DNA of 64,000 nt from NCBI GenBank assembly GCA_041853585.1, contig JBGZSM010000089.1, positions 7,037-71,036 of the forward strand. Reading direction: 5' to 3'. The notes under the pieces were generated by a model. The model was given only the letters and a program-made list of their open reading frames with translations. It made no database searches and was not told the origin of the DNA. The stretch is from JAUNKE01 sp041853585. GTDB taxonomy: Bacteria > Bacillota > Clostridia > Peptostreptococcales > Filifactoraceae. The translations under genes were made by a program, and so were the position numbers. Positions 54,001-63,822 of the stretch are shown in pieces (within the stretch, counting starts at the first letter, position 1; every line of letters starts with the position of its first letter).

Positions 54001-57000
54001 TAGTCTATTTGATGTTCATTGCCTTCTTGGTCGATAATTTTGGTTGCTCGACCCATTTTGTCGTATTCGTAGCGAACTTCGTTGCCCTCTTGGTCGATGA
54101 TCTTGGTGATTTGACCGTATTCTCGCTCGTAGGAGATTTTTTGTTTGTCTTTTCCGATATAATCTTTGAGTCCGGTTTCATCATAGGTGTAATTTTCTTC
54201 ATGACCTTCTTTGTCCGTTACGGAAATAATGCGACCCAATTCATCATAGCTTACAACGGTTTTTTCTCCATTCGCATCCGATATGGTTTTTAAGTTTCCG
54301 TCTTCATCATAGGTGTAGCTTGTTACTTTGTCGGTGTTTGATTGAACCAGTTGTCCTGCTTTATCATAGATGTAGGTCTGAATTCGGTCTGCTTTTTGTA
54401 CCTGAATCAAGTTTCCTACGCTATCATAAGTGTAAGTTGTTACATTACCGAGTGCATCGGTTTCTTTAATAAGATTTCCCCGAACATCGTATCGATAAGT
54501 GCTCTGCGATTTATTCGGATAAGTGGTCATTACCAAATTCCGCTCCGCGTCATAGTTATAGAGCGTTTGATTTCCTTCTTGGTCGGTGTAAGAAACCAAA
54601 TCTTTGTATAGATTGTATCTATATTTTTGTGTGTGACCAAGCGGGTCGGTTATTTGGCTGAGATTTCCTCTTTTGTCATATTCAAACTTTGTAATATTTC
54701 CGGATTCATCGGTGATGGTTTTGATTTGATTATCACCGAAGTAGGTGAACTTAATTGCGCCGCCGACCGGGTTTTGAATCTCGGATACTCGTCCAAATTC
54801 ATCATAGACCTTGGTGTATTGGCTATCTTTTTTCGGTTTTACATTGGTCACTCGTCCATTTTCAACCGTATAGCTTAATTTATCATTATTCGGCAATGTT
54901 GTGGAAATGAGATTTCCTTTCGGGTCATATTCATTTTTGAGTACATCACCGATAGGATTGGTAATGCTGAGCAACTTTCCATGGTCATCATAGGTCATCT
55001 TGGTTGTATTTTGTCTTGGCGTTGTTTGAGTCAAAAGATTTCCTTGATCATCATAGGTATATGATGTCACTCGTCCGAGCTTATCCGTAATCTTGGTCAG
55101 ATTTCCATTACTGTCATATTCATATCGAATGCTCGCCTGCGCATCTTTTTCTTCTACCAGTCTGGAGTTTTCGTCATAAATGCGCTCGAAAATAAGACCT
55201 TCTTCATCTTCCAATTTTTGAAGTCTGCCTGTTACTTTGTCATGAGTATAGGTTTTGATGTGCCCGAGTCTATCGGTAACTTTTGCAATCAGTTCCTTTT
55301 CCGTTTCTTCATAAGAAATACTCGTTCCTTCACTTGAAAGTGCATCAGTTTGTTTGATGATTCGATCCATCTCGTCATAAACATTTTCAAAGAGAAGCTC
55401 TCCCTCTTCATCGTATCCTCGCACGATTCGATTTTGGTCATCATATTCGTATTTCATGATGTTACCGAGTGGGTTTTGAACTTGTGTCAAATTTCCCTTG
55501 TCATCGTAGGTAAGAGATACTTTTCGTCCTCCGTTATCGATGAGCTCAGTTACTTTTCCATCCTGCATAGATACTGTAATGAATACGCCGGATTGGGTAT
55601 CTTTGATTGTTTTGTTGTCGCCATCGTAAGTGATATCGATGGTTTTATCATCTTTGTATGCGACTTGCTTTAATCTTCCGTCTGCATAAAAACGATATCT
55701 GATATTATCTTTCTTCGTGATGACATATTCTCCATTTTCTTCGGTGAGTATATCATCCATTCTATCTGCATCGCCGGTGCGATAAGTTCCATCCCCATTA
55801 GCGACAAAACTGTTTTTCTTCACACCATTGTAGTGAACATCAATACCTTCTGCGGTTTTTTCCACCTTCATATCAAAGATATTCGTCCATCCGTTTCCAT
55901 GGCTCGTTGCTTGACGAAGATGGGAGTTGTAGGAAATAAAGTATTGTAACGGTAAACTTCCATCCATCGCAAGAAGTTCCATATCCACTACCTGTGCTCC
56001 ACTTGAAAGGTCAATCGGGTCGTTGATACAAGATACGGGATCCGGATGATTTCTCTTCTTGATTCTTTCTTGCATCACACGCTTCGCCTCATCATTTACC
56101 TTGATTCGAATACCTTTGATAAGAGGCATGATGTCCAATCCCAAATCATTTTGATATTGCCATGAAAGCAATCGGTTCTCAATCGCCGTTTCTCTCGTTG
56201 ACTTCATCTTGACAACGGTTGTGACTTTTTCATTCGGAGCAATGTCTTTGTTTTTCAGTTCATCGGATGAAAGGCTTACAAGTCCAAGCTCTTTTTCAAG
56301 TGCAGAGCCTAATGTTTTCATGTTAAAATTTTTTGCAGTGCCTTTTCCAACATTATGAATTGTTGTTTTGAACTCATATTCTTTATTTGCCAGCATATAA
56401 TTCGGCATTTCAAATTCAACATCCAAGTATGGCAACGGATTTAATGTGAAAGTAACTTCTTGAGTATTTTCGATTTGTTGTTGTCCATTTTCTTCATAAA
56501 TGATTTGAGCAAACGCAATAAACTCTGTCGGCTCCTGAACGAAGAAACTGTTTTCGGCTAAATACCACCCGATTTCATATTCTTTTCCCGGAATAATCGT
56601 GTTTTCTCCTGTATATTCTTCTCCCTTGTATGCCTTTTGGAAAAATTTATTTGTAATTTCTTCCCGATTTTTATCTAAAATGTGAACATAAACACTTTTT
56701 AACTTTGTTTCTTCTTTTACTTCAAAGATTCTCAAATTTGCCTTAAGAATTTCTCTATCCATCGTGATTTGGGACGAGATATTTAGTTGCGTCTGTCCTT
56801 TTTTGTACGGAGAGTAGTTCGGAATTTGCGGCTTGTCTATTATAATCTGCTGAATTCCGCCACCACCGGTATTCGGATAAGACGGCAATGGTCGATTCAC
56901 ATCATCAGTTGTTCTTACCACTCCACCGATTGCGGTTTTTGCAAACAGCAAACTTCCACCCGCTTTGGTGATTTTAAAGTCCGTACATTCCGCTTTTGCC

Positions 57001-59462
57001 GAAACAAGTATTGTCGTTTCATCATCAATTTTCGCATTCGCTGTTGCAACGATAGTCACCGGAATGTTCTTCGTTTCTTTTGGTCCCAAATTGATAGTTC
57101 CCGGATCATGAATGATTACTTGAACGGTTGTTCCTGATTGTTGACCGATTTGATTCAATAGAGCCATTTCAAGCTCAACATTTTGAATGTTATAGACAGA
57201 ATTGTTTATAACAGACAAATTTACATCTCGTCTTTGTCCCGGCTCCAAGGTATAAATTTCTCCACCCAAATCAATACTCGGAACATCCTCCGGCAGTTTC
57301 GCCCCCGGCGATGCCGAAATGATATTGATGGTGTATCCGTCTTTGGTCTTCTCTTTGCTGATGTTAAATTCCGTATTAAACAACTTATCTTTAATGTCAA
57401 GTTGAATCGGCTGTTGTAAAATGAGATTTGGAAGAATGGTAATATCCATCTCTCGAATTTTTTCTTCTTTCTCATTCAACAAATATAGTTTGTATTCTCC
57501 AATCTTCATCTCTTGTGACAAGACTTGATTTTCTTTTTGATCTTGTAGATTAAGTTCATAGTTTACATCACTTAGCTTCTTGTGGTGTAATTTGACTTTT
57601 CCACGCTTAAACGGTTTTCCGGTAACATCAAATACAACCAATTCCAATGTGCCGGTTTGTGCTGTTGTCACAATATGTTTAATCGTAACATATCCCTTGG
57701 TTATCCCATTGTGCTTTATTTCGACATTATGCTGGAATTCTCCAATTTCAGCAGATGCCTCCGCTTTAATTTTTACATCAAAAACATAAGAATCTGATGG
57801 CTTTAGCACATTTACGGAATTTTTCTCAATGACAACATTAGGGTCATTGCTTTGGATTGTAAGATTACTCAAATCTGCATTTCCAATGTTTGAAACTATT
57901 ATTTGAGCTCGAACTTCTTCATTTTGTCCGCCGCTTACAGTTTGTATTGCATTTCCGTTATTGATAAGCAACTTTCCTTTTTTCTTCATGACTTGAACAT
58001 GAATCGATTTTCGAATCGAAACATTTTCTGATCCTGTTGCCGTTATGATTACATTATTATTTTGATATTCTTCCGATAATGAGCTTGCCGAAAGAGTTAC
58101 TTTCATTCTTCGGGTTTCAAACGGAGCAATATTATTGAGAGATTCATTTTCAAGAACTGCTGTTACTGTATTTTCAGATGTCGCAGTAAGTTTGATTTCT
58201 GAAATAGGTGTATCCCCCGTATTTGTAATTTCAACAAAAGTTTCCAATTGTTCATTTTCATAAAGGCTGACGCTTCCTTGACCTAATCGAAGCATAAATT
58301 GATTGGACAGAATCTCTCTGGTTTGCACAGCAAAGCTCACCTCATAGACTTTCGTTGTGTCATTTTGAGATGTTGCTACAATTTTTACTTGATGATTTCC
58401 ATCTTTTTTCGGTTTGACGGAAATCGGTAAATAGGTCATGGATTTCCCTTGAATTTCAAGTTCACTTGGACCGGTTACCTCTACATCTTCAGAGATATAT
58501 TCCAAGCGGATTCTATCCGCAAACGAATTATTGTTTCGGATTTGAATATCATTTTGAATATCCAAAGCGATGTTCTTCGGTGTAATGTATGCAGATTTTT
58601 GTCCGTTTATTGTAAGATTCGATTGCTCCTCCACTTGATAATTTTTCTTTGCAACATATTCTTTATTATCAAATTTTGAAACAGCTACGACCTTCAGCTC
58701 ATATTCTTTTACCTGATCAGTCGGTAATTTTATTTTTTCCAAGTGGGTGTAGCTGTAAGGGCTTAGACTCACTTCTTTTCTCGAAATTTCGTGATTATCA
58801 ACATATACAACTATCTCCGCTTTCTCAGGCGCACCGAATAAATCTTTTATCTCACAAGAAATTTCTTTTTCTTCTCCTGTTTTTGACAATGTGATATCCG
58901 GAATTTTTACTTGCAAATCGGAGCGAAATTTGAATTTGAATTCTCCTGTTTGGGTTATCATCGGCTCAAATGCTGTATTCTTCGGTTGCAAAACAAGTTT
59001 GATTTTTGAAATTCCTTCACCAACTTCGTTTTTACGAATCTTTGTTCTCAATTGGTATGTCGTGTCTCTTACATTTTCGACGGTAAATTTATTTTCCAGC
59101 TCTTTCTCAAATTCAAAACTTTTTGTTTGCTCGTTGAACTTGTATAGCTTGAGTTTGGCGTCAAATTTATCTTCAATGAGCGGTGTGGAATAGACAAGGA
59201 TGCTGTATGGCGTTTCATCCTCAACAATTCGAGAACTCAAGAAGTTGTTTGCAAAAGATACTGAAACTCGACGAAACTTTTGAGAATCCGTTTTGAAAAT
59301 TTCGGAATCGGTATATCGACTTTCCATTTGACCTAAGGTTATTTCGACAGGATGTTCACCCGCTCCTATTTCACTCGCTTTTATTTTATATTTTATGAGC
59401 ACTTTATCGGAAGATGAATCCACCAAGGCTATCGCTTTTTTGTATTCCGTCAGTTTCGGCAT
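51054..59462 (-). CDS. RHS/YD-repeat polymorphic toxin with C-terminal nuclease-like domain
   Basis: 2802 residues. Residues 1-1130 are beta-rich, with several CARDB-like repeats (for example ITNTGDTPISEIKL) and no signal peptide. Near 1145 a DUF6531-like start (NDPIDLSSGAQVVDMELL) opens about 1100 residues of YD repeats (YDxxGxL pattern). The RHS core (ARYYDPNSKRFLGQD to YVEGNPMKYIDPTGM) is at about 2430-2490. A variable tip follows, containing RIIDVVDTD then HESKMG, which fits the D...ExK site of PD-(D/E)XK nuclease toxins. It probably kills neighbouring cells by contact. The ATG has AGGAG directly against it (no spacer) and is in frame with the preceding gene across one TAG. Confidence 0.85.
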   Translation of the reverse strand: MPKLTEYKKAIALVDSSSDKVLIKYKIKASEIGAGEHPVEITLGQMESRYTDSEIFKTDSQKFRRVSVSFANNFLSSRIVEDETPYSILVYSTPLIEDKFDAKLKLYKFNEQTKSFEFEKELENKFTVENVRDTTYQLRTKIRKNEVGEGISKIKLVLQPKNTAFEPMITQTGEFKFKFRSDLQVKIPDITLSKTGEEKEISCEIKDLFGAPEKAEIVVYVDNHEISRKEVSLSPYSYTHLEKIKLPTDQVKEYELKVVAVSKFDNKEYVAKKNYQVEEQSNLTINGQKSAYITPKNIALDIQNDIQIRNNNSFADRIRLEYISEDVEVTGPSELEIQGKSMTYLPISVKPKKDGNHQVKIVATSQNDTTKVYEVSFAVQTREILSNQFMLRLGQGSVSLYENEQLETFVEITNTGDTPISEIKLTATSENTVTAVLENESLNNIAPFETRRMKVTLSASSLSEEYQNNNVIITATGSENVSIRKSIHVQVMKKKGKLLINNGNAIQTVSGGQNEEVRAQIIVSNIGNADLSNLTIQSNDPNVVIEKNSVNVLKPSDSYVFDVKIKAEASAEIGEFQHNVEIKHNGITKGYVTIKHIVTTAQTGTLELVVFDVTGKPFKRGKVKLHHKKLSDVNYELNLQDQKENQVLSQEMKIGEYKLYLLNEKEEKIREMDITILPNLILQQPIQLDIKDKLFNTEFNISKEKTKDGYTINIISASPGAKLPEDVPSIDLGGEIYTLEPGQRRDVNLSVINNSVYNIQNVELEMALLNQIGQQSGTTVQVIIHDPGTINLGPKETKNIPVTIVATANAKIDDETTILVSAKAECTDFKITKAGGSLLFAKTAIGGVVRTTDDVNRPLPSYPNTGGGGIQQIIIDKPQIPNYSPYKKGQTQLNISSQITMDREILKANLRIFEVKEETKLKSVYVHILDKNREEITNKFFQKAYKGEEYTGENTIIPGKEYEIGWYLAENSFFVQEPTEFIAFAQIIYEENGQQQIENTQEVTFTLNPLPYLDVEFEMPNYMLANKEYEFKTTIHNVGKGTAKNFNMKTLGSALEKELGLVSLSSDELKNKDIAPNEKVTTVVKMKSTRETAIENRLLSWQYQNDLGLDIMPLIKGIRIKVNDEAKRVMQERIKKRNHPDPVSCINDPIDLSSGAQVVDMELLAMDGSLPLQYFISYNSHLRQATSHGNGWTNIFDMKVEKTAEGIDVHYNGVKKNSFVANGDGTYRTGDADRMDDILTEENGEYVITKKDNIRYRFYADGRLKQVAYKDDKTIDITYDGDNKTIKDTQSGVFITVSMQDGKVTELIDNGGRKVSLTYDDKGNLTQVQNPLGNIMKYEYDDQNRIVRGYDEEGELLFENVYDEMDRIIKQTDALSSEGTSISYEETEKELIAKVTDRLGHIKTYTHDKVTGRLQKLEDEEGLIFERIYDENSRLVEEKDAQASIRYEYDSNGNLTKITDKLGRVTSYTYDDQGNLLTQTTPRQNTTKMTYDDHGKLLSITNPIGDVLKNEYDPKGNLISTTLPNNDKLSYTVENGRVTNVKPKKDSQYTKVYDEFGRVSEIQNPVGGAIKFTYFGDNQIKTITDESGNITKFEYDKRGNLSQITDPLGHTQKYRYNLYKDLVSYTDQEGNQTLYNYDAERNLVMTTYPNKSQSTYRYDVRGNLIKETDALGNVTTYTYDSVGNLIQVQKADRIQTYIYDKAGQLVQSNTDKVTSYTYDEDGNLKTISDANGEKTVVSYDELGRIISVTDKEGHEENYTYDETGLKDYIGKDKQKISYEREYGQITKIIDQEGNEVRYEYDKMGRATKIIDQEGNEHQIDYTPTGQISSITDPYKHAVSYEYDAVGRKIAQIDKNGNKTSFVYSPSGNLIEIQNTLGNKVSFVYDSLGNVIRETDAAGNETIHQYNKAGELIESISPLGNHTLYEYNAFGEVVKVSDSIGTIRTLSYNNKGYLSSEQDADGNTTKYEYNPTGTLSKITEPNGKETLYGYDKEGRLIQTQSGKDKQKATQTYDEAGLIKQIIDPKERSIEFGYDTRGNLITQSEQMAQGTKTTKFTYNAKNLLQSIENAKGQKTNLLYDKLGRVIEQKEEKEKTTYRYDANGNILEVQNSQGVIKREYDALNRVSKVIDQNGEIIRYIYDEVGNLKTLHYPAKENSDAKAVHYTYDASGNILTVTDWNSRVTSYTYDVRGRETSEQRPNGSTKTITYDANNRILELLDVDAKGNILLRYEMAYDAQGNIIRRTSTDKIQIGKAQTQTYSYNYDQLTNQDGKNISYDAEGNPLSYHSQGKSYALKYDQRNRLIAVGENSYTYDAENARITKIEEGQTTHYSIDKENGLPRVLKERQGAKTTWYVYGNGLIGQETISNDIGTNIINRQIQSANPKQSIGKAYRSYHYDQQGNTILLTDEQGEVKVRYSYDPYGQVLAHQGEDTVYQYSGKYGIQTDKTKLLYMRARYYDPNSKRFLGQDILMGNLSDIRSLNRYAYVEGNPMKYIDPTGMFAEMAAHEHTGYGKWKKPKPTKKNEQKKSSVPSKPSKVRDEKTAQQMLRDMTEEQLWEIARNCQDPRQGNAAQALYLKYSAEAKKAELEAKIWGGATQGLFVVKDGMCIVPGVGVFTTSAEGIYTAVSGDTVYMNGMSDEEYWQNWKERQGISISSSLVFASFLAATNLDVPLGDSEASTPNAPPPSTPTPSFTTGAEAEEYLAKEIIKSDNVLETQKRMTTSMGPRIIDVVDTDNIAHESKMGYQEFSSRIEKQILKDLELLENDDVKGVVWHFFRSANTKKIGGSKRLFEFLEQHGIPYIIHD

Positions 59463-59465
59463 CTC

Positions 59466-62400
59466 CTAATTTTTAGAATCATAATGAATTTCTTCCACTT
59501 TTTTGTCCGCAATCACTTGTCCGTAATGATAACCTATTTTTAATTTCACAACTAAAATCTCATTGGAAAAAATTACTTTTTTGATATTCTTCGTATAAAC
59601 TTCCTTATCAATGGAAGTTGTAAATTCAATATCGTCAATATCGTCATAGGTTTCTTTGTCCAAAGGAATCAATTTGAATTCTTTATCGCGCAAAGTATCA
59701 AACAGGTCTTCGTTGGAATTGGAGCCTGAATAATATTGCGTCACCATATTCTCAGCTATCGGATAATATGCCTTATTTTCTTTATCCTGAACGAATAAAG
59801 TTGCTTTGATTTGATATGTTCCGGGTTTCAGATTCAATGAGTGTTCGATATATTCCGTTTGACAATTATATAATCTATCGCTCGCATTTGGGAAACGATA
59901 GTATGAACGCTTGTTATAATAGTTTTCTTTCAAGAATAATGAATGACCGTCTTCATCTTGAAGTCGGTAATTAATTTTGAACACGGCTGAATTGGATTGT
60001 AAATATTGATAGAGCGGCTCATTGATTTTGTGTCCCGCTGTAAATTCAAATCCTCTGACTTCGGATGAATGAATTTTAATCTCTGCTGTTTTCTTGAGCT
60101 CTTCCAACTCTGCCGACATCGATTGTTTATGAATCGCATTAACGAATACATCTTGTTTCAAATTCGATATCGTCAGTTTTTGTTCTTCTTTTCCACTAAT
60201 ATTGATTTTGACAAAATATTGAGCAACCATTTTGTATTTTGTAGGAGTTGCAAATCGAATCGGATTTGTAAGAGTTATAACGCCATCTCCTGACTGAGTA
60301 AAAGCAACGGATTTTCCATTCTCATCAAAAATATTAACTTGGCGCTGAAGATAAATATTATATATATTTGTAAACTCCGCTTTAAGTTTTTGAAGTTCTT
60401 GATTGATGCTCTCTATTCCTGCATCATTTAGAATGATATCCCCATAGATATCCTTGGTTTCATCATGAGTTTGCGTGATGCTCGGAGTAAATGCTGCGGT
60501 AATTTCCAAAATTTTGTTTTTGAGTGCTTCATCTTCAGTAAATTTATCTTGTCCTTCGTTTATTTCAAATTCGAAAGGTTTACTTTTACCGATGGTTACA
60601 AATTCACTTTTATAGTACGGATCATACAAAAATACAATTTCCGCTTTGTATTTGCCATCTTTAAGCAACGGGTTGCTGTTGTAGATGGATTCCTTCAATG
60701 CAATGGAGTCAAAATATTCTTCCTGATTGCCTTGTAGGGCGGATTTACGAATTTCGGACTTCAAATTGCGAGTGCTGTGTGCCAAGTTTCCTTCTTCATT
60801 GTATATATCAATTCGGTAATCCAACCAAGTCATTCGGTCAAATTTTTTGGTCGGTTTGATCATCAATTGATAGGTTTCTTTGTCCAGCTTGAAACGAAGA
60901 TTTCGATATTTATTTTCATATGAGATGATCTCTCCGTTGATTTTTTCTTTGATGGCTTGAATATACTTGCTGTTTTTATCCATGACAACAAAAGGTACAA
61001 TCTCTTGGATTAAACCTGTTGTATCATCACTATAATTGACTTCAATAGTGTAGTTTCCTTCTTTTAAGAACGATATGGCATATGAAAGCGGATCAGATGA
61101 GTCATCTCCTTCAATGGTATAGATACCTCTTTCCACTTTTTTCAATTTGCCTTTTACAACAATTTTGTCATTCGTGTTCTTTATAAATACTTCGGTTAAT
61201 GGTTGTAGCTGTCTTTCCCAAATGCTCTCTACCATTTGTTTCGTATTTTCCATTTCAATACGAATCGGTCTATTCTTTGAATCGGCAGGTTGTATGACGC
61301 TGTCTTTTGACGGAAATATAAATTTAAAAACTTCTCCGCTTTTCAGATGATTCAGCGTTTCATTTTTTTCTTCTTTAAAAGATTTTACCGAAACGCTTAC
61401 TTTCTTCGTTACCAGCGGTGTCGCATCGTCTTCCTCGGTAATTTCCATCAAGATTTCATAGTCTCCCGCCGATAATATGCCTTCATAGACAAGATTGCCC
61501 GGCAAAAAATTGTTATGAGACGACGCAATATCTCGGTTCAAATTCAGAGCAACGACATCTGCACTACGCGGTATAATCGGTTCCATTCCCGGCGTCATAT
61601 AGTAGCGGTCTATCTTATCAATTTCAATTAAATCAACAAGTGGTCTTTTTTCTCCATTAACTACAATCGAATAATTAATTTTAAGATTTGAGTTCGGGAA
61701 AAATACATCTTGAACCTCTCTTCCGATTTCTCCTCGAACAGTAAAATGGGTTTCAGAGCCAAACAACACTTCGGTTTCAGCAGATTGCAAGGTAATCTGA
61801 TTTTCTAAAAGTTGTAACTGCTCACTTGTATAAGAACCTTTTTTGAAAGTTACCGGTATCTTTATTTTAGAATCGGAAAAACTGTAATCCTTGTATCTTT
61901 CTTCTTTGTTCTTCGGGTCAAGCCAACTTTCCAATTCATATTCTTTTTCACGCATTGAAAATGCAGTCAATTTGCTTCGACTTGACAAATCGAGTAGATA
62001 TTCTTCTCCTGTTTTTATAAAATCACCGTTTTGAATTTTTTCTTTTAAAATGTCCGTAAAATCTTGGTTGATAAACATTCTGTCGGATGGCGATTCGTGA
62101 TAACCATTCCCCCTAAAACTTTTTGCCAATCCATAGCCTAAGAAAGTATAATATAAAATTTCTTCATTATTCTGTAATGTGATATCGCCTTTAAAATATT
62201 GATACAGCTGCTCATTCATCTTCACTTGGATAGTAAGATTTTCAAAGTATTCATTTTGATAAGCGTTTGGCACAATTTCAATTTCAGATTTTCCGCTTAC
62301 CGCTTCTATCTTAAACTGCTCTTTCCAAGAATCATCTGTAGATAGTACATTCGTATTCGGGTTGTTTCCAAGAGCTATACTTAAATTATTTTTTATCTGC

Positions 62401-62825
62401 TCTTGAATAATATCATTCAGATTCGGAGTCGCAGAATTTAGCAAATCGCCTTTCTCAGAAGATGAATCTTTCTCCTTCTTATCCGTATCTTGTTTTTTAT
62501 TATCCTTATCTTGTCGTGAATCATTTTTTGTTGTTCCGTTTACAGAGGATGAATCATCTGTTTGTTTTTGAGATTCTTTCCCCGGTTTGTTTTCTTTTGA
62601 ATTATTATTACTGCGTTTATTGTCATCTTTGTTCATATCAGATGGCAAGCTTACATCTTTTTTAATTTCTGAAATATTTGGTTGCTCTGATACTGTTTGT
62701 TGCGCAACATTATTCCCAATTTGAATGTTCGGTCTGCTTGAAAAGTGATTCGCATAACTGAAATCAATACTGCTTAAACAAATCAATACCGATAACATTA
62801 AGCTTATTATTCTTTTGTAGTTCAT
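59466..62825 (-). CDS. Large exported protein preceding the RHS toxin (possibly its N-terminal part)
   Basis: 1119 residues. A signal peptide (KR start, hydrophobic core, cleavage near ANH at 26) is followed by a low-complexity linker rich in N, K, D and S (about 60-135), then about 950 residues of repeating beta-sandwich-like segments without catalytic motifs I recognise. It stops with TAG; the next codon is GAG and the next ATG is the RHS start, all in one frame. So it may be the secretion and N-terminal stalk of the RHS protein, split by a nonsense codon, or a separate partner protein. It follows the YD-repeat protein by 9 bp. Confidence 0.7.
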   Translation of the reverse strand: MNYKRIISLMLSVLICLSSIDFSYANHFSSRPNIQIGNNVAQQTVSEQPNISEIKKDVSLPSDMNKDDNKRSNNNSKENKPGKESQKQTDDSSSVNGTTKNDSRQDKDNKKQDTDKKEKDSSSEKGDLLNSATPNLNDIIQEQIKNNLSIALGNNPNTNVLSTDDSWKEQFKIEAVSGKSEIEIVPNAYQNEYFENLTIQVKMNEQLYQYFKGDITLQNNEEILYYTFLGYGLAKSFRGNGYHESPSDRMFINQDFTDILKEKIQNGDFIKTGEEYLLDLSSRSKLTAFSMREKEYELESWLDPKNKEERYKDYSFSDSKIKIPVTFKKGSYTSEQLQLLENQITLQSAETEVLFGSETHFTVRGEIGREVQDVFFPNSNLKINYSIVVNGEKRPLVDLIEIDKIDRYYMTPGMEPIIPRSADVVALNLNRDIASSHNNFLPGNLVYEGILSAGDYEILMEITEEDDATPLVTKKVSVSVKSFKEEKNETLNHLKSGEVFKFIFPSKDSVIQPADSKNRPIRIEMENTKQMVESIWERQLQPLTEVFIKNTNDKIVVKGKLKKVERGIYTIEGDDSSDPLSYAISFLKEGNYTIEVNYSDDTTGLIQEIVPFVVMDKNSKYIQAIKEKINGEIISYENKYRNLRFKLDKETYQLMIKPTKKFDRMTWLDYRIDIYNEEGNLAHSTRNLKSEIRKSALQGNQEEYFDSIALKESIYNSNPLLKDGKYKAEIVFLYDPYYKSEFVTIGKSKPFEFEINEGQDKFTEDEALKNKILEITAAFTPSITQTHDETKDIYGDIILNDAGIESINQELQKLKAEFTNIYNIYLQRQVNIFDENGKSVAFTQSGDGVITLTNPIRFATPTKYKMVAQYFVKINISGKEEQKLTISNLKQDVFVNAIHKQSMSAELEELKKTAEIKIHSSEVRGFEFTAGHKINEPLYQYLQSNSAVFKINYRLQDEDGHSLFLKENYYNKRSYYRFPNASDRLYNCQTEYIEHSLNLKPGTYQIKATLFVQDKENKAYYPIAENMVTQYYSGSNSNEDLFDTLRDKEFKLIPLDKETYDDIDDIEFTTSIDKEVYTKNIKKVIFSNEILVVKLKIGYHYGQVIADKKVEEIHYDSKN

Positions 62826-62834
62826 GGTTTCCTC

Positions 62835-63746
62835 CTATTTCCCCATTATCAATATTCCTATTGATTTATTCCCCGACTTTGATTTTATTGTGACAGTCCC
62901 ATTTTTCACCTTAACATTTTTGATTTTTACTTTTTTCCCTTTTATTTCAAAAGTTCGATAGTCTTTTGCCCTTTCCTTTTGAGCAACTTTATATTGAATT
63001 TCAAAGTCTATCGGTTTTCTGGAATTTAATTCAATAGAAAATTCCTGTTCTACTTTTTCAATCTTCTTTTTGCCCTTTCCAAGATGTTGTTGCAATATAG
63101 GCAGACTGTTTTTTGTTCTTAGAGTTAATTTGAAATCAGCTTTTTTATCAATTTTTTTGAGTTGCCTATACTTTATTTGGATGCGTACGCCATTATACTC
63201 CAGTACCAAATCCTTTTTTTCTTTTATTAAGGATTGAATATCCGTGTTTGAAATTGTAATGTCTGTAATGCTTGTTTCCTTTTCAGTTCTACTATCAACC
63301 TTCGCATTAATCTTTGATTTCTTATTTTTTCGTATGGACGAAATATCAATTTTAGGTTTTGGTGTTTCGGGTTTGTTGGGAACAGAAGGTGTCGTTCCCG
63401 GACTTTGTGAATTGTCTCCACCTGCGTTTCCACCCGAATTGCTATTTCCACCGGGGTTGTTCGCTCCCCCTGCATTGGAATTGCCGGAAGAACCTCCACC
63501 GGTGTTTCCGCCTGAATTTGAATTGCCACCCGAGCCGCCGCTGTTTCCATTTGGGCTTATTCCTTTAACCTCTTTGATGATATTTCCTGTCTTATCATAA
63601 TGATATTCTATGTAGCTTCCATCATCATAGATTACTTTTACCAATCGGTCATTTTCATCATATTGGTATTCTTCCGCTAACACAAAAAATGTATTGTTAC
63701 ATACTAAAGTTGCTAACAATACGGCACTTATCATTTTTCTTTTCAT
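62835..63746 (-). CDS. Small secreted protein with YD repeat, Gly/Asn/Ser-rich linker
   Basis: 303 residues. A signal peptide (cleavage near AEE at 25) is followed by two YD-type repeats (YDENDRLVKVIYDDGS and YHYDKTGNIIKEV), a linker of GGNSNSGG-type repeats at about 65-115, a Pro-rich stretch and a basic Lys-rich C-terminal domain (about 135-303) with no family I recognise. It is the first gene of the RHS operon, has AGGGGG before the ATG and a clear promoter. The YD repeats suggest it interacts with or derives from the RHS shell, which is inference. Confidence 0.65.
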   Translation of the reverse strand: MKRKMISAVLLATLVCNNTFFVLAEEYQYDENDRLVKVIYDDGSYIEYHYDKTGNIIKEVKGISPNGNSGGSGGNSNSGGNTGGGSSGNSNAGGANNPGGNSNSGGNAGGDNSQSPGTTPSVPNKPETPKPKIDISSIRKNKKSKINAKVDSRTEKETSITDITISNTDIQSLIKEKKDLVLEYNGVRIQIKYRQLKKIDKKADFKLTLRTKNSLPILQQHLGKGKKKIEKVEQEFSIELNSRKPIDFEIQYKVAQKERAKDYRTFEIKGKKVKIKNVKVKNGTVTIKSKSGNKSIGILIMGK

Positions 63747-63793
63747 ATTACCCCCTTAAAATTAGAAATGAAAAGCATTTCCTTCATACTAAT

Positions 63794-63822
63794 AATATAA
63801 ATTAAAAATTTTTGTTGGTCAA
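63794..63822 (-). promoter_or_regulatory. Sigma-A promoter of the RHS toxin operon
   Basis: TTGACC (63822-63817), a 17-bp spacer and TATATT (63799-63794) on the minus strand, about 48 bp before the ATG at 63746. Confidence 0.65.

Noticed and set aside
52272..55673. Several long plus-strand frames opposite the RHS gene (for example 52272-52952)
   Set aside because: They are antisense shadows created by the biased codons of the YD repeats; none has a ribosome site or a recognisable product.
53000..55700. YD repeats as a DNA tandem repeat
   Set aside because: The repeats are conserved at protein level but vary in length and codons, so they are a protein feature of the RHS shell, not a DNA satellite.
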